Source of the DNA: Geitlerinema sp. PCC 9228
GTDB lineage: Bacteria > Cyanobacteriota > Cyanobacteriia > Cyanobacteriales > PCC-9228
DNA length: 41,244 nt
Assembly (NCBI RefSeq): GCF_001870905.1
Contig: NZ_LNDC01000046.1
Coordinates: 1 to 41,244 of the forward strand
Direction: 5' to 3'
Below, one piece after another: positions 23,994-32,493 of this stretch (the stretch's first letter is position 1; each line of letters starts with the position of its first letter). The translations under genes were made by a program, and so were the position numbers. The notes beneath the pieces were generated by a model. That model saw only the letters and a program-made list of their open reading frames with translations. It was not told where the DNA came from and searched no databases.

Positions 23994-25997
23994 ATGGCAG
24001 TTGCAACCCAATCTCTAGAAAAACTCTGTATTAATTCCATTCGATTCCTAGCCGTTGACGCGGTAGAAAAAGCCAGCTCCGGACACCCTGGTTTGCCCAT
24101 GGGTGCTGCTCCCATGGCTTTTGTTCTATGGGACCGCTTTTTAAAATTTAATCCCAAAAATCCCAACTGGTTCGATCGCGATCGCTTCGTACTTTCTGGC
24201 GGTCACGGCAGCATGCTGCAGTATGCCCTGCTGTATCTTACCGGCTACGAAGGCATCGAACTGGAAGATCTGAAACAATTTCGCCAGTGGGAATCCAAAA
24301 CCCCAGGGCACCCGGAAAACTTCGCCACCCCCGGCGTAGAAGTCACCACCGGTCCCCTAGGCCAAGGAATCTCCAACGCTGTGGGTTTGGCCTATGCGGA
24401 AGCCCACCTAGCCGCCGTCTTTAACAAACCCGATTGCCAAATCATCGACCACTATACCTACGCCCTAGCCAGCGACGGCGACATCATGGAAGGGGTTTCT
24501 GCGGAAGCTTGCTCCCTAGCCGGTCACTTGGGCTTGGGCAAATTAATTGTCCTATACGATGACAATTTGATCTGTCTCGATAGCGAAACCAACAAATCCT
24601 TCACCGAAGACGTCACCAAGCGCTACGAATCCTACGGTTGGCACGTGGAATTCGTAGAAGACGGCAACGAAGACATCGACGCCATCCACCAAGCGATCGA
24701 AAAAGCCAAATCCATTACCGACCGTCCTTCTCTGATTCGCGTGCGTACCACCATCGGTTACGGCGCACCCACCAAAGCCAATAGCAACACGGCTCACGGT
24801 GCTCCTTTGGGCGCAGAAGAAATTGAAGGCACTCGCAAGCAGTTGGGTTGGGAATACGGACCGTTTGAAATTCCCCAAGAAGCCCTCGACCACTACCGGA
24901 AAGCCATCGACCGCGGTGCCCAGTGGGAGTCCGAATGGCAGCAAAAATGGGCTACCTACAAGTCCAAGTATCCCCAAGATGCCGCCGAATTAGAACGCCG
25001 CATTGCTGGCAAGTTGCCCGAAGGATGGGAGAAATACCTGCCTACTTACAAACCTGAAGACAAAGCTGCGGCGACCCGCGCCTATTCGGGAGAAGTTCTC
25101 AATGCAGTTGCCGATGCCGTTCCGGAAGTGTTTGGCGGTTCTGCTGACTTGTCCGGTTCCAACAAAAGCTTGTTGAAAAATACCGGCGACTTCCAAAAAG
25201 GTGAGTACCACAATCGCAACCTGTGGTTCGGCGTCCGCGAACACGGCATGGGCGCTATTTGCAATGGCATCGGTCGCCACGGTGGTTTGATTCCCTACGG
25301 TGCCACCTTCTTAACCTTCTCCGATTACATGCGCGGTGCCATCCGCTTGTCGGCCCTGTCGGGGACCCAAGCCATTTGGATTATGACCCACGATTCCGTT
25401 GGTGTGGGCGAAGATGGTCCTACCCACCAGCCCATCGAACATTTGGCAGCTCTGCGCGCTATGCCTGAGTTGGTGGTCTTCCGCCCCGGAGATGGCAACG
25501 AAGTTTCCGGTGCCTACAAAGTGGCTCTGGAACGCGGCGACGGACCCACGTTGCTGGCTCTCTCCCGTCAAGGAGTTCCCAATCTAGAAGGGAGTTCTAT
25601 CGAGAAAACTGCCAAAGGCGGTTACGTACTTTCCGGTGGCGAGGAAACCCCCGATATTATTCTGATTGGCACTGGCAGCGAACTGCACCTGTGTGCGGAA
25701 GCGGCGGAACAACTGCGTGGGGAAGGCAAAAAAGTCCGCGTGGTTTCCATGCCTAGCTTCGAGCTGTTTGAGGCTCAAGATGAAGCTTACAAGGAATCGG
25801 TGCTTCCCAAGGCGGTAACCAAGCGTGTGGCTGTGGAAGCTGGTACTAGCTTTGGTTGGTGTCGCTACGTGGGCAGCGAAGGCGATACGGTGACCATCGA
25901 TACCTACGGTGCTTCTGCGCCTGGTAAGGTCTGCTTGCAGAAATTTGGCTTTACTGTAGATAACGTGGTAGCAAAAGCCAAAGCGATTCTCAGCTAA
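23994..25997 (+). CDS. tkt: Transketolase
   Basis: This 667-residue thiamine-diphosphate enzyme moves two-carbon units in the Calvin cycle and pentose phosphate pathway. The N-terminal half has [37 protein letters not shown] and [14 protein letters not shown]. The TPP/Mg site SDGDIMEG is at 160-167 with a downstream Asn. The middle domain has [18 protein letters not shown] (the catalytic Glu in REHGM), [12 protein letters not shown] and [24 protein letters not shown]. Length and motif order are standard. It is monocistronic, followed by a repeat-type hairpin at 26016 and then a terminator. Confidence 0.97.
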   Translation: MAVATQSLEKLCINSIRFLAVDAVEKASSGHPGLPMGAAPMAFVLWDRFLKFNPKNPNWFDRDRFVLSGGHGSMLQYALLYLTGYEGIELEDLKQFRQWESKTPGHPENFATPGVEVTTGPLGQGISNAVGLAYAEAHLAAVFNKPDCQIIDHYTYALASDGDIMEGVSAEACSLAGHLGLGKLIVLYDDNLICLDSETNKSFTEDVTKRYESYGWHVEFVEDGNEDIDAIHQAIEKAKSITDRPSLIRVRTTIGYGAPTKANSNTAHGAPLGAEEIEGTRKQLGWEYGPFEIPQEALDHYRKAIDRGAQWESEWQQKWATYKSKYPQDAAELERRIAGKLPEGWEKYLPTYKPEDKAAATRAYSGEVLNAVADAVPEVFGGSADLSGSNKSLLKNTGDFQKGEYHNRNLWFGVREHGMGAICNGIGRHGGLIPYGATFLTFSDYMRGAIRLSALSGTQAIWIMTHDSVGVGEDGPTHQPIEHLAALRAMPELVVFRPGDGNEVSGAYKVALERGDGPTLLALSRQGVPNLEGSSIEKTAKGGYVLSGGEETPDIILIGTGSELHLCAEAAEQLRGEGKKVRVVSMPSFELFEAQDEAYKESVLPKAVTKRVAVEAGTSFGWCRYVGSEGDTVTIDTYGASAPGKVCLQKFGFTVDNVVAKAKAILS

Positions 25998-26015
25998 CGA
26001 CAAAACTCTGTCTGA

Positions 26016-26033
26016 GTAGGGGGCTTCCCCTAC
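26016..26033. repeat. GTAGGGG hairpin core of the dispersed repeat
   Basis: GTAGGGG-gctt-CCCCTAC, a perfect 7-bp stem, sits 18 bp after the tkt stop. The same core recurs in the repeats at 12238, 14476, 15229 and 40542. Terminal inverted repeats are not seen here, so only the core remains. Confidence 0.5.
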
Positions 26034-26082
26034 AACCGTATTTTCACGGAAAATTTATAAATTTTTGTAACAATTTTAGGGC

Positions 26083-26110
26083 AGCTCTCCGAAATCGGAG
26101 GGCTTTTTTT
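26083..26110 (+). terminator. Intrinsic terminator after tkt
   Basis: The stem AGCTCTCCG/CGGAGGGCT (9 bp with one G-U pair, 26083-26091/26096-26104) with an AAAT loop is followed by further T to 26110. It lies 86 bp past the tkt stop. The remaining gap to 26310 holds HIP1 octamers but no gene. Confidence 0.85.
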
Positions 26111-26310
26111 ATTGTCCTGCAGCGATCGCGATCGCTGTAAAAGGCGATTTGGTACGACATTGAGGTTGATATGGATGGGACAACCCTGCGATCGCGATAA
26201 AGGCGGTGGGCGATACAAGTCTCAAACACCCCTGTACAATTTACGTATAATCTCGGATAGAGAAGAAAATTAAAAACTTCATCAAGACCGCTACACCGAG
26301 GAGATGGTCT

Positions 26311-26631
26311 ATGATTCGCGTTAAAAGTCCGGGAGGAGAAGGCATTGTTCTTGATTTTGCCCCAGGGCATGTATTGGTTAGCATCCGTGGATGGCAAATT
26401 TGGTATCCCGCAGACAAATGCCATATCAGCTACCGAGATTGGAAAATTGTGGTCAATTTCCGTGGTTGTCTGGGAATCGTTTGCCCCCAGAACAAACGAA
26501 CCTTTTGGACCATTGTTCCCCATACGCCAAAGCAGTGCCAAGATTTTATCGATCGCTACTGTACCAACACCAGCTTGGTAGAACCTTATACCGAAGCAAC
26601 CACCGCCCAACTGCACGAAAAAATTTCCTAA
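26311..26631 (+). CDS. Uncharacterised 106-residue protein
   Basis: I do not recognise this protein. It starts MIRVKSPGGEGIVLDFAPGHVLVSIRGWQIWYPADKC and continues with alternating hydrophobic and polar stretches (WKIVVNFRGCLGIVC), suggesting a small beta-rich fold. The C-terminal part is helical (TPKQCQDFIDRYC). It has four cysteines and no signal peptide or TM helix. GAGGAG lies seven to eight bases before ATG 26311, which supports translation. It converges on znuB with only 7 bp between stops. No functional link to zinc uptake can be claimed. Confidence 0.65.
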   Translation: MIRVKSPGGEGIVLDFAPGHVLVSIRGWQIWYPADKCHISYRDWKIVVNFRGCLGIVCPQNKRTFWTIVPHTPKQCQDFIDRYCTNTSLVEPYTEATTAQLHEKIS

Positions 26632-26638
26632 ATCTTGC

Positions 26639-27490
26639 CTACCTGTGTGCTTGTTGGCTGGCTTCCTGGGAAAGGCGGCGGTGGCTTTGCCGGTATAGAG
26701 ACTTAATAGCCAAACTCAGGGTATACCCCCCTCCTGCCACCAAAATAATAGTAGCCCCAGAAGTCAAATCGAAGGCATACGACAGCCACAAGCCCGTCAC
26801 AGTAAACACAATTCCCAAACCACTTGCCACCACCATCATCGTTTTCATCTCCTTGACCCATTGATTGCCAATAGCTGCCGGCATTGTCAGCAACGCAATC
26901 ACCATAATCAATCCCACCACCCGCATCATCATAACCACCGTCAACGCGATCGCGCTCATTAACAGCAAATAAATCCCATCCACGGGCACATTGCGAATAA
27001 TAGCAAACGTTTCGTCAAACGAAATCGCCAGCAGTTCCTTATAAAACAGCCAAACAATTGCCAAAACCAACCCATCCACCGCCAGCATCAACCACAATTC
27101 TTGAGTGGGAACCGCCAAAATACTGCCAAACAAATAGCTTCTCAAAGTGGCTTTGTATCCCGGCGTTAAATCCACCAAAATAATCCCCACAGACATACCA
27201 ATTGCCCACATCACCCCAATAATCGTATCCGTTCGTTGCTGGGTGTGGCGGTGAACCCATCCCATCGCCAAAGCTGCCAGCAAACTAAACGCGATCGCCC
27301 CGTAAACCGGATTGAAACGAAAAAAATAGCCCATCCCAATGCCGCCGTAGGCAGCATGGGCAATACCACCGCTAATAAAAACAATTCGGTTAAGCACCAC
27401 AAACGTACCAATAATCCCGCAAGCAATACTCACCAAAATCCCTGCCAAAATGGCATTGCGCATGAAATCAAACTGTAGAGCTTCTAGCAT
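26639..27490 (-). CDS. znuB: Zinc ABC transporter permease ZnuB
   Basis: This 283-residue inner-membrane permease has about eight hydrophobic helices. GTFVVLNRIVFISGGIAHAAYGGIGMGYFF near the N-terminus and VVGLIMVIALLTMPAAIGNQWVKEM are hallmarks of the ABC-3 family of zinc and manganese permeases. The tail is basic and polar (SHRRLSQEASQQAHR). I take ATG 27490 (MLEALQFDFMRNAI); an in-frame TTG three codons earlier adds nothing conserved. It is the last gene of the znuA-znuC-znuB set, 30 bp after znuC, and should be controlled by the Zur box before znuA. Confidence 0.92.
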   Translation of the reverse strand: MLEALQFDFMRNAILAGILVSIACGIIGTFVVLNRIVFISGGIAHAAYGGIGMGYFFRFNPVYGAIAFSLLAALAMGWVHRHTQQRTDTIIGVMWAIGMSVGIILVDLTPGYKATLRSYLFGSILAVPTQELWLMLAVDGLVLAIVWLFYKELLAISFDETFAIIRNVPVDGIYLLLMSAIALTVVMMMRVVGLIMVIALLTMPAAIGNQWVKEMKTMMVVASGLGIVFTVTGLWLSYAFDLTSGATIILVAGGGYTLSLAIKSLYRQSHRRLSQEASQQAHR

Positions 27491-27520
27491 AAACAACAAT
27501 CGAAAATCTCAAAAAAACAA

Positions 27521-28318
27521 CTAAGGATGTTCTGGATAAACCCGATGGGGAACACCGTGGGCAATTAAATCAATGGGGCATTGATAAGCTTCCTCCAACA
27601 TTTCCGGTGTGAGCAATTTTTCCCCGTGGTAGTACAAATGTCGGTTGAGACAGCCAACACTCTTTACATGGGAAGCGATCGCGCCCATATCGTGGGAAAC
27701 CATTAAAATCGTAATATTTTCGTTGAGTTTTTCCAGCAAATCGTAAATACTCGCACTCAATTGCGGGTCAATACTTGCCGTCGGTTCGTCTAACAGCAAA
27801 ATTTCCGGTTCCGATGCCAGCGCCCTGGCAATATAGGTTCGCTGCTGCTGCCCTCCCGAAAGTTCGCCCATGGGGCGATCGCGCAAATGCCACATTTCCA
27901 CCTGCTGCAATACTTGAGCTACCACTTCATCATCTTTAGCCGTATAACTTTTGAGCAACGGACGTTTCCCCAAACGCCCCATCCGTACCACTTCCCAAAC
28001 ATTAATGGGAAAATCGCGATCGAATTTTGCCAGTTGGGGAACGTAACCAATATATCGCCTACCCCGTCGAATATTTTTATCAAGAATTTTCACGCGACCG
28101 GAAACTGGCTTTGCCAATCCCAACAGAACTTTAAACAAAGTCGTTTTGCCGCCCCCATTGGGACCAATCAAACCGATAAAATCTCGTTCTTTCACCGACA
28201 GATGAATATTCTCTAAAACCAAATGTCGGTTGTATCGTACCGACAAACCTTGAATAGAAATCACTTCTTTAGATTGCGTGGCATTCATAGACAGAGACTC
28301 AATCGCTGTATTTTGCAT
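27521..28318 (-). CDS. znuC: Zinc ABC transporter ATP-binding protein ZnuC
   Basis: This 265-residue ATPase powers the ZnuB permease. The Walker A motif is GPNGGGKTT, the signature is LSGGQQQR, Walker B is ILLLDEPT, and the switch histidine is in VSHDMG. GYVPQLAKFDRDFPINVWEVVRMGR covers the Q-loop and is typical of the manganese/zinc group. The start could be ATG 28318 (MQNTAIES) or ATG 28288 (MNATQSKEV); neither has a clear Shine-Dalgarno. The gene sits between znuA and znuB, and a GC-rich hairpin separates it from znuA. Confidence 0.93.
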   Translation of the reverse strand: MQNTAIESLSMNATQSKEVISIQGLSVRYNRHLVLENIHLSVKERDFIGLIGPNGGGKTTLFKVLLGLAKPVSGRVKILDKNIRRGRRYIGYVPQLAKFDRDFPINVWEVVRMGRLGKRPLLKSYTAKDDEVVAQVLQQVEMWHLRDRPMGELSGGQQQRTYIARALASEPEILLLDEPTASIDPQLSASIYDLLEKLNENITILMVSHDMGAIASHVKSVGCLNRHLYYHGEKLLTPEMLEEAYQCPIDLIAHGVPHRVYPEHP

Positions 28319-28399
28319 AGATAAAAACAAAACCAATAATTGAACTTGATACGAAATCCGCTTCTCTAAAATGCAACTCGGCTAGAACTCAAATCCGAA

Positions 28400-28439
28400 A
28401 CCCCCTTAAAAAGACAGCGCCGAGCCTGCCAAAGGGGGT
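28400..28439 (-). terminator. Hairpin between znuA and znuC
   Basis: On the minus strand ACCCCCTT/AAGGGGGT forms an 8-bp stem (28432-28439/28400-28407) followed by TT, 21 nt past the znuA stop. It resembles a leaky terminator or mRNA-stabilising stem. Either could give more ZnuA than ZnuC and ZnuB, the usual need for a periplasmic binding protein. Confidence 0.6.
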
Positions 28440-28459
28440 ATAAGAAAATCACAGCTAGC

Positions 28460-29443
28460 TTATTTCAAAACTTCAGCAAAAGTATCTGCTGCTTTCCGTA
28501 AATTTTCCGACCAATTGGGAGCTAAAGGATCGAGAGAAACCACTTGACCGTTAATTTCTTGAGCAATAGTTTGGGCATCTTTGGTGTTAAATTGCGGCTG
28601 CGCAAAAACCACCTTAATATTTTCCTGTTTTGCCGTTTTCACCAAGGCAGCCATTTCGGAAGCACTAGGTTCTTGACCGCCCACTTCAATAGGAATCATT
28701 TCCAAATTGTAATCGGCGGCAAAATATCCCCATGAAGGATGAAAAACCATAAATTTGCGGTTTTCCAAACCCGATAATTTCTCTTGAATGTACCCATCCA
28801 GTTCTTCGATATCAGCTAAAAATTCATCTAGATTTTCTTTGTAGGTATTGCGATTTTCTGGGTTCATCTTAGCTAGGGTTTCGTAAATGGTTTGGGCTTG
28901 CACTTTGACCCGTTGCGGCGAAAGCCAGATATGGGGGTCGGGATTTTCCATGCTTTCAGCGCCGCCGTTGTTGGTATGATGGTGGTGTCCGTTGTGATGA
29001 TGGTGGGCATTCATAGGTCGCAAGTCGATTCCTTGACGCGTATCGACTACGGACATGTCGGTGTTGGCAGCGGTCATTTTCTCCATCCACGCATTTTCAA
29101 AGGGAACGCCAATGCGAAAGTAGACGGCGGCTTGACTGAGACTTTGTAGCTGATTGGGTTTGGGTTCGTAGGTGGCAGGGCTGGCGTCTGGGGGAACCAT
29201 GACGGTAACGTTGGTTGTGTCGCCGCCGATACGTTTGACGAAGTATTTTTGCGGGAGGATGCTAACTGCTATTTGCATGGTGTCGGTAACGGATGGTTCG
29301 CTTTCTGCTGCTGGTTGGGCGGTCTCGGAAGTGGTTGTAGCGTCGTTGGCAACGTTGGAGTTGGAACCACATCCGGCTATTCCCATTAAAGATATGCTTC
29401 CCAGAAGCACTGAAAGGAAGGTGGGAAATAGTGGCAATTTCAT
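28460..29443 (-). CDS. znuA: Zinc ABC transporter substrate-binding lipoprotein ZnuA
   Basis: This 327-residue cluster A-1 metal-binding protein has a lipobox ending at C25 (GIAGC). A His-rich loop with two runs of four histidines (147-150 and 153-156) is typical of zinc binders. Candidate metal ligands are H171 (PDPHIWLSP), H235 (FHPSWGYF) and D305 (SLDPLAP). Where ZnuA usually has His in PHTYEP, this protein has Ala (A90 in SPATYEP). A Zur box lies 28 bp upstream and GAGGT precedes the start. It is the first gene of znuA-znuC-znuB. Confidence 0.92.
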   Translation of the reverse strand: MKLPLFPTFLSVLLGSISLMGIAGCGSNSNVANDATTTSETAQPAAESEPSVTDTMQIAVSILPQKYFVKRIGGDTTNVTVMVPPDASPATYEPKPNQLQSLSQAAVYFRIGVPFENAWMEKMTAANTDMSVVDTRQGIDLRPMNAHHHHNGHHHHTNNGGAESMENPDPHIWLSPQRVKVQAQTIYETLAKMNPENRNTYKENLDEFLADIEELDGYIQEKLSGLENRKFMVFHPSWGYFAADYNLEMIPIEVGGQEPSASEMAALVKTAKQENIKVVFAQPQFNTKDAQTIAQEINGQVVSLDPLAPNWSENLRKAADTFAEVLK

Positions 29444-29470
29444 ATCGTGACCTCTAGGCAGCTCGTGTCG

Positions 29471-29485
29471 TGATAATGATTATCA
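29471..29485 (-). promoter_or_regulatory. Zur box upstream of znuA
   Basis: TGATAATGATTATCA is a perfect 7-1-7 palindrome and fits the Zur (FurB) consensus TGATAATNATTATCA described for Anabaena. On the znuA strand a -10-like TAGAAT lies just upstream, so bound Zur would cover the transcription start. This predicts repression when zinc is plentiful. Confidence 0.85.
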
Positions 29486-29618
29486 TTTTTATTCTATGCC
29501 TGCCTAGGGGAAATTTGCAATAGGGTAGCTGTGGCTTTTTCGTCTTGGTGGTTGCGTCTCCTGGGATTTTCCTGGTTTGGGAGAATTGCGATCGCGATGA
29601 TTATAAGAAATATTTCGG

Positions 29619-30707
29619 TTAGCTATACACTTGGCGGTAATAGGCTTGGTATTGTTCGCCTAACAGGGGTTCCCACCAGCTACGATTGGCGAGGTACCAC
29701 TGTACGGTTTGACGCAAGCCTTCTTCGATGGTGACGGAGGGAGACCAACCGAGTTGAGTTTGAATTTTGCTGGCATCGATCGCATAGCGGCGGTCGTGAC
29801 CGGGTCGATCTTTGACAAAAGTAATCAAGCGATCGCTAGGATATACGGGTAAATTGGGAGCTAGTTCGTCCATCAATTTACATAAAATACGCACCAAATC
29901 GATATTTTTTACCTCATTGTTGCCACCGATGTTATAGGTTTCTCCCGGCGGCGATTGGTGAATGACGCCATCCAACGCCCGACAGTGGTCAATGGCATAC
30001 AGCCAATCGCGTATATTTTGCCCGTCGCCGTAAACTGGTAAGGATTGCCCCAATAGAATGTTAATACACATCAGGGGAATTAATTTTTCGGGAAACTGAT
30101 AGGGGCCGTAATTGTTGGAACAGTTGGTAATAATTGTGGGAACTTGATAAGTAGCGTAGTAGGCACGCACCAAATGGTCGCTACCAGCTTTGGAAGCGGA
30201 ATAGGGGCTGTTGGGGGCATAGGGTGTGGTTTCGCAAAAAGCCGGATCGTCACCACTCAAACTACCGTATACTTCATCGGTAGATACATGAACGAAGATG
30301 GGATGGTCTTGGGAGGGATGGTGATGGCGAAATGCTTCTAGCAGGGCAAACGTGCCCACAATATTGGTTTGAATAAACGCATCGGGGGCTAAAATCGAAC
30401 GATCGACGTGGGATTCGGCAGCAAAATGAACGATGGTATCGATCGCTTCTGCTGCCAGCAGGTTGTCGATGAGGGAGCGATCGCAAATATCCCCTTTGAC
30501 GAAGCGAAACTGGGGATGGGAGGTTAAATCGGCAAGGTTCTGCCAGTTTCCCGCGTAGGTGAGGGCATCGACCACTACCACCCGGTCTTGGGGATAGTGG
30601 TGGCACCAATAACGCACAAAATTGGAACCAATAAATCCTGCCCCGCCAGTCACCAACAAGCGGCGAGGCGAAGAACGTATGAATTGTACTGTGCTGCTAT
30701 CTACCAT
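29619..30707 (-). CDS. rfbB: dTDP-glucose 4,6-dehydratase
   Basis: This 362-residue extended SDR converts dTDP-glucose to dTDP-4-keto-6-deoxyglucose, the second step toward dTDP-rhamnose. The NAD-binding loop [11 protein letters not shown] is at 20-30, the catalytic Asp-Glu pair in STDEVYG at 142-148, and the YxxxK motif at Y169 and K173 ([10 protein letters not shown]). [15 protein letters not shown] and [12 protein letters not shown] are family hallmarks. No other rhamnose genes (rfbA, rfbC, rfbD) are adjacent. It is divergent from the CapA-like gene, with 125 bp between. Confidence 0.95.
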   Translation of the reverse strand: MVDSSTVQFIRSSPRRLLVTGGAGFIGSNFVRYWCHHYPQDRVVVVDALTYAGNWQNLADLTSHPQFRFVKGDICDRSLIDNLLAAEAIDTIVHFAAESHVDRSILAPDAFIQTNIVGTFALLEAFRHHHPSQDHPIFVHVSTDEVYGSLSGDDPAFCETTPYAPNSPYSASKAGSDHLVRAYYATYQVPTIITNCSNNYGPYQFPEKLIPLMCINILLGQSLPVYGDGQNIRDWLYAIDHCRALDGVIHQSPPGETYNIGGNNEVKNIDLVRILCKLMDELAPNLPVYPSDRLITFVKDRPGHDRRYAIDASKIQTQLGWSPSVTIEEGLRQTVQWYLANRSWWEPLLGEQYQAYYRQVYS

Positions 30708-30832
30708 GAAAAAAAAAGACGCTCAAACAATGCTCATCTATCCACAATACAGCCAATTTTAGCGGGTGTTCCTACAAGAGTTCGGAAAAATTTTTTATCG
30801 GCTGAAGATGTTGTTGTGTGAGGAGTGTGCTT

Positions 30833-32455
30833 GTGGGTTCTGCCAAAATTGTCACCTTAGCCCAACAGGGAAACGAAAAAGCGATCGCCCTGTTAATTGC
30901 CCAATCTTTGCAAGCTTGGGGGATCCAGGTCGCTGTGAAACGCCGGGGAAACTGCTTGTACGTATTTTTAGTTTCTACAAACCCCCCACCGCAGTCTCCT
31001 TGCTTGCAGGTTTTGGATCGCGGGTTCCATCGCTTGGGCATTATGTTTCCCGCCACTATTGAAGTGTACGGCTGCCAGCACGGCATGCAATCGCATGTAT
31101 GGCAGCATCGCTTTCAAGTCAACGTTTCCTCACAGCCAACCCCGAAGCCAAACCACGTTCCTGTTGCCCCATCCCCACCTATCTTCAAGAAAAAAGCCAA
31201 ACAGATAGGGTTGATTGCCGGCATGATGGGATTGTTGGTGGGCACCGTTTGGCAAAGCGGCAACGACCCCGTGCGTTTCTTGCATGGGGGGATGGAAACT
31301 CTTGTTACCTACTGGCGATCGCAAATTTGGCCGGAAATGGCGTCTCGGCTGCGGTATGGTAGCAACCATCTAGCCGTTACCCTCAATCTACAAGAACCGC
31401 CGCGACTAGCTACGTTGCCTTCCTGGGAATCCCTGGAACTGGAAAATCAATTTCGCCGCTATTTGGATACTGTCAACCAAGCCCAACCAGAAATTACCAT
31501 TTCCATTAAAGCGGTGGGAGATATTATTCCCAGCCAAAGTTTTGGATCCAATCGTCTGCCACCGAACCCCTCTACTTTACTGCAATCGGTACAGCCGCTG
31601 CTGCAGGATGCCGATTTGGTATTTGGCAACTTTGAAAGTACCTTGACCAACCATTCCATCGCGGCAAAAAATGTTGCCAGCCCTCGTGTTTTTGCTTTTC
31701 GCACGCCACCAGGATACGCGCGGGAGTTGCAGGCGGCGGGGTTTGATGTTCTTAATATTGCCAACAACCATTCCTTTGATTTTGGAGAAAAAGGGTTTCA
31801 AGACACTATTCATTACATTCAAAAGGCAAAAATGCGAGCTGTGGGGCAGAAAAACCGCAGTGTTTTTGTGGAGGTGAAAGGATTCACCATTGCTTGGATC
31901 GGGTTTAGCTATTTCGACCAACACAATAGTATTCGTAAATTAGATGCTGCGAGGGTGTCAATCCAAAAAGCAGATGCCCATGCTGATATTGTTATTGTTT
32001 CCGTTCACGCTGGTGCCGAAGGAACGGGGGCTTTGCGGGTTCGCGATCGCACGGAATATTTCTTTGGTGAGAACCGCGGCAATATGGTGGCTTTTTCCAG
32101 AGCTGCCATTGAAGCGGGAGCTGACTTAATTTTGGGACACGGTCCCCACGTACCGCGTGCTTTGGAACTCTACCAAGGACGCCTAGTTGCCTATTCTTTG
32201 GGTAATTTTCTGGGCTATCAGACCCTTCCCACCAAAGCCCAGTTGGGAGATTCTTTGGTTTTAGAAGTCAAGCTTGACCCCAACGGCGAATTTCAGGCAG
32301 GAAAAATATTACCGGTTCGTTTGGATGCTCGCGGCATTCCCCATCCTGACCCCAAATCCCGCAGCGTACGCTTAATCCGCCAGCTCACCCAACAGGATTT
32401 TCCCCATACGCCTGTCAAAATTGACGCACAAGGGGTTATCCACGCGCGCAAGTAG
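30833..32455 (+). CDS. CapA-like protein (PGA-synthesis metallophosphatase fold)
   Basis: This 540-residue protein has three parts. The cytoplasmic N-terminus (1-100) matches a module seen in cyanobacterial proteins (SAKIVTLAQQGNEKAIALLIAQSLQ). A TM helix (IGLIAGMMGLLVGTVW) lies at about 125-140. The CapA/PGA_cap domain is at about 225-520, with AVGDIIPSQSF, FGNFESTLTN, NIANNHSFDFG, VSVHAGAE and LGHGPHVPRALELY. CapA proteins take part in poly-gamma-glutamate capsule export or modification. No capB or capC is nearby, so the role here is uncertain. The start is GTG 30833, chosen because AGGAG sits seven bases before it. An in-frame GTG at 30818 overlaps that site. Confidence 0.82.
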   Translation: MGSAKIVTLAQQGNEKAIALLIAQSLQAWGIQVAVKRRGNCLYVFLVSTNPPPQSPCLQVLDRGFHRLGIMFPATIEVYGCQHGMQSHVWQHRFQVNVSSQPTPKPNHVPVAPSPPIFKKKAKQIGLIAGMMGLLVGTVWQSGNDPVRFLHGGMETLVTYWRSQIWPEMASRLRYGSNHLAVTLNLQEPPRLATLPSWESLELENQFRRYLDTVNQAQPEITISIKAVGDIIPSQSFGSNRLPPNPSTLLQSVQPLLQDADLVFGNFESTLTNHSIAAKNVASPRVFAFRTPPGYARELQAAGFDVLNIANNHSFDFGEKGFQDTIHYIQKAKMRAVGQKNRSVFVEVKGFTIAWIGFSYFDQHNSIRKLDAARVSIQKADAHADIVIVSVHAGAEGTGALRVRDRTEYFFGENRGNMVAFSRAAIEAGADLILGHGPHVPRALELYQGRLVAYSLGNFLGYQTLPTKAQLGDSLVLEVKLDPNGEFQAGKILPVRLDARGIPHPDPKSRSVRLIRQLTQQDFPHTPVKIDAQGVIHARK

Positions 32456-32463
32456 GCGAATTT

Positions 32464-32493
32464 CCTATGGACAGTTTCATCGCTTTCCATAGG
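32464..32493. terminator. Convergent hairpin between the CapA-like and kinase genes
   Basis: A perfect 7-bp stem CCTATGG/CCATAGG (32464-32470/32487-32493) with a 16-nt loop straddles the end of the kinase gene and the 21-bp gap. No T-run lies on either side, so it may be a weak bidirectional terminator. Confidence 0.4.
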
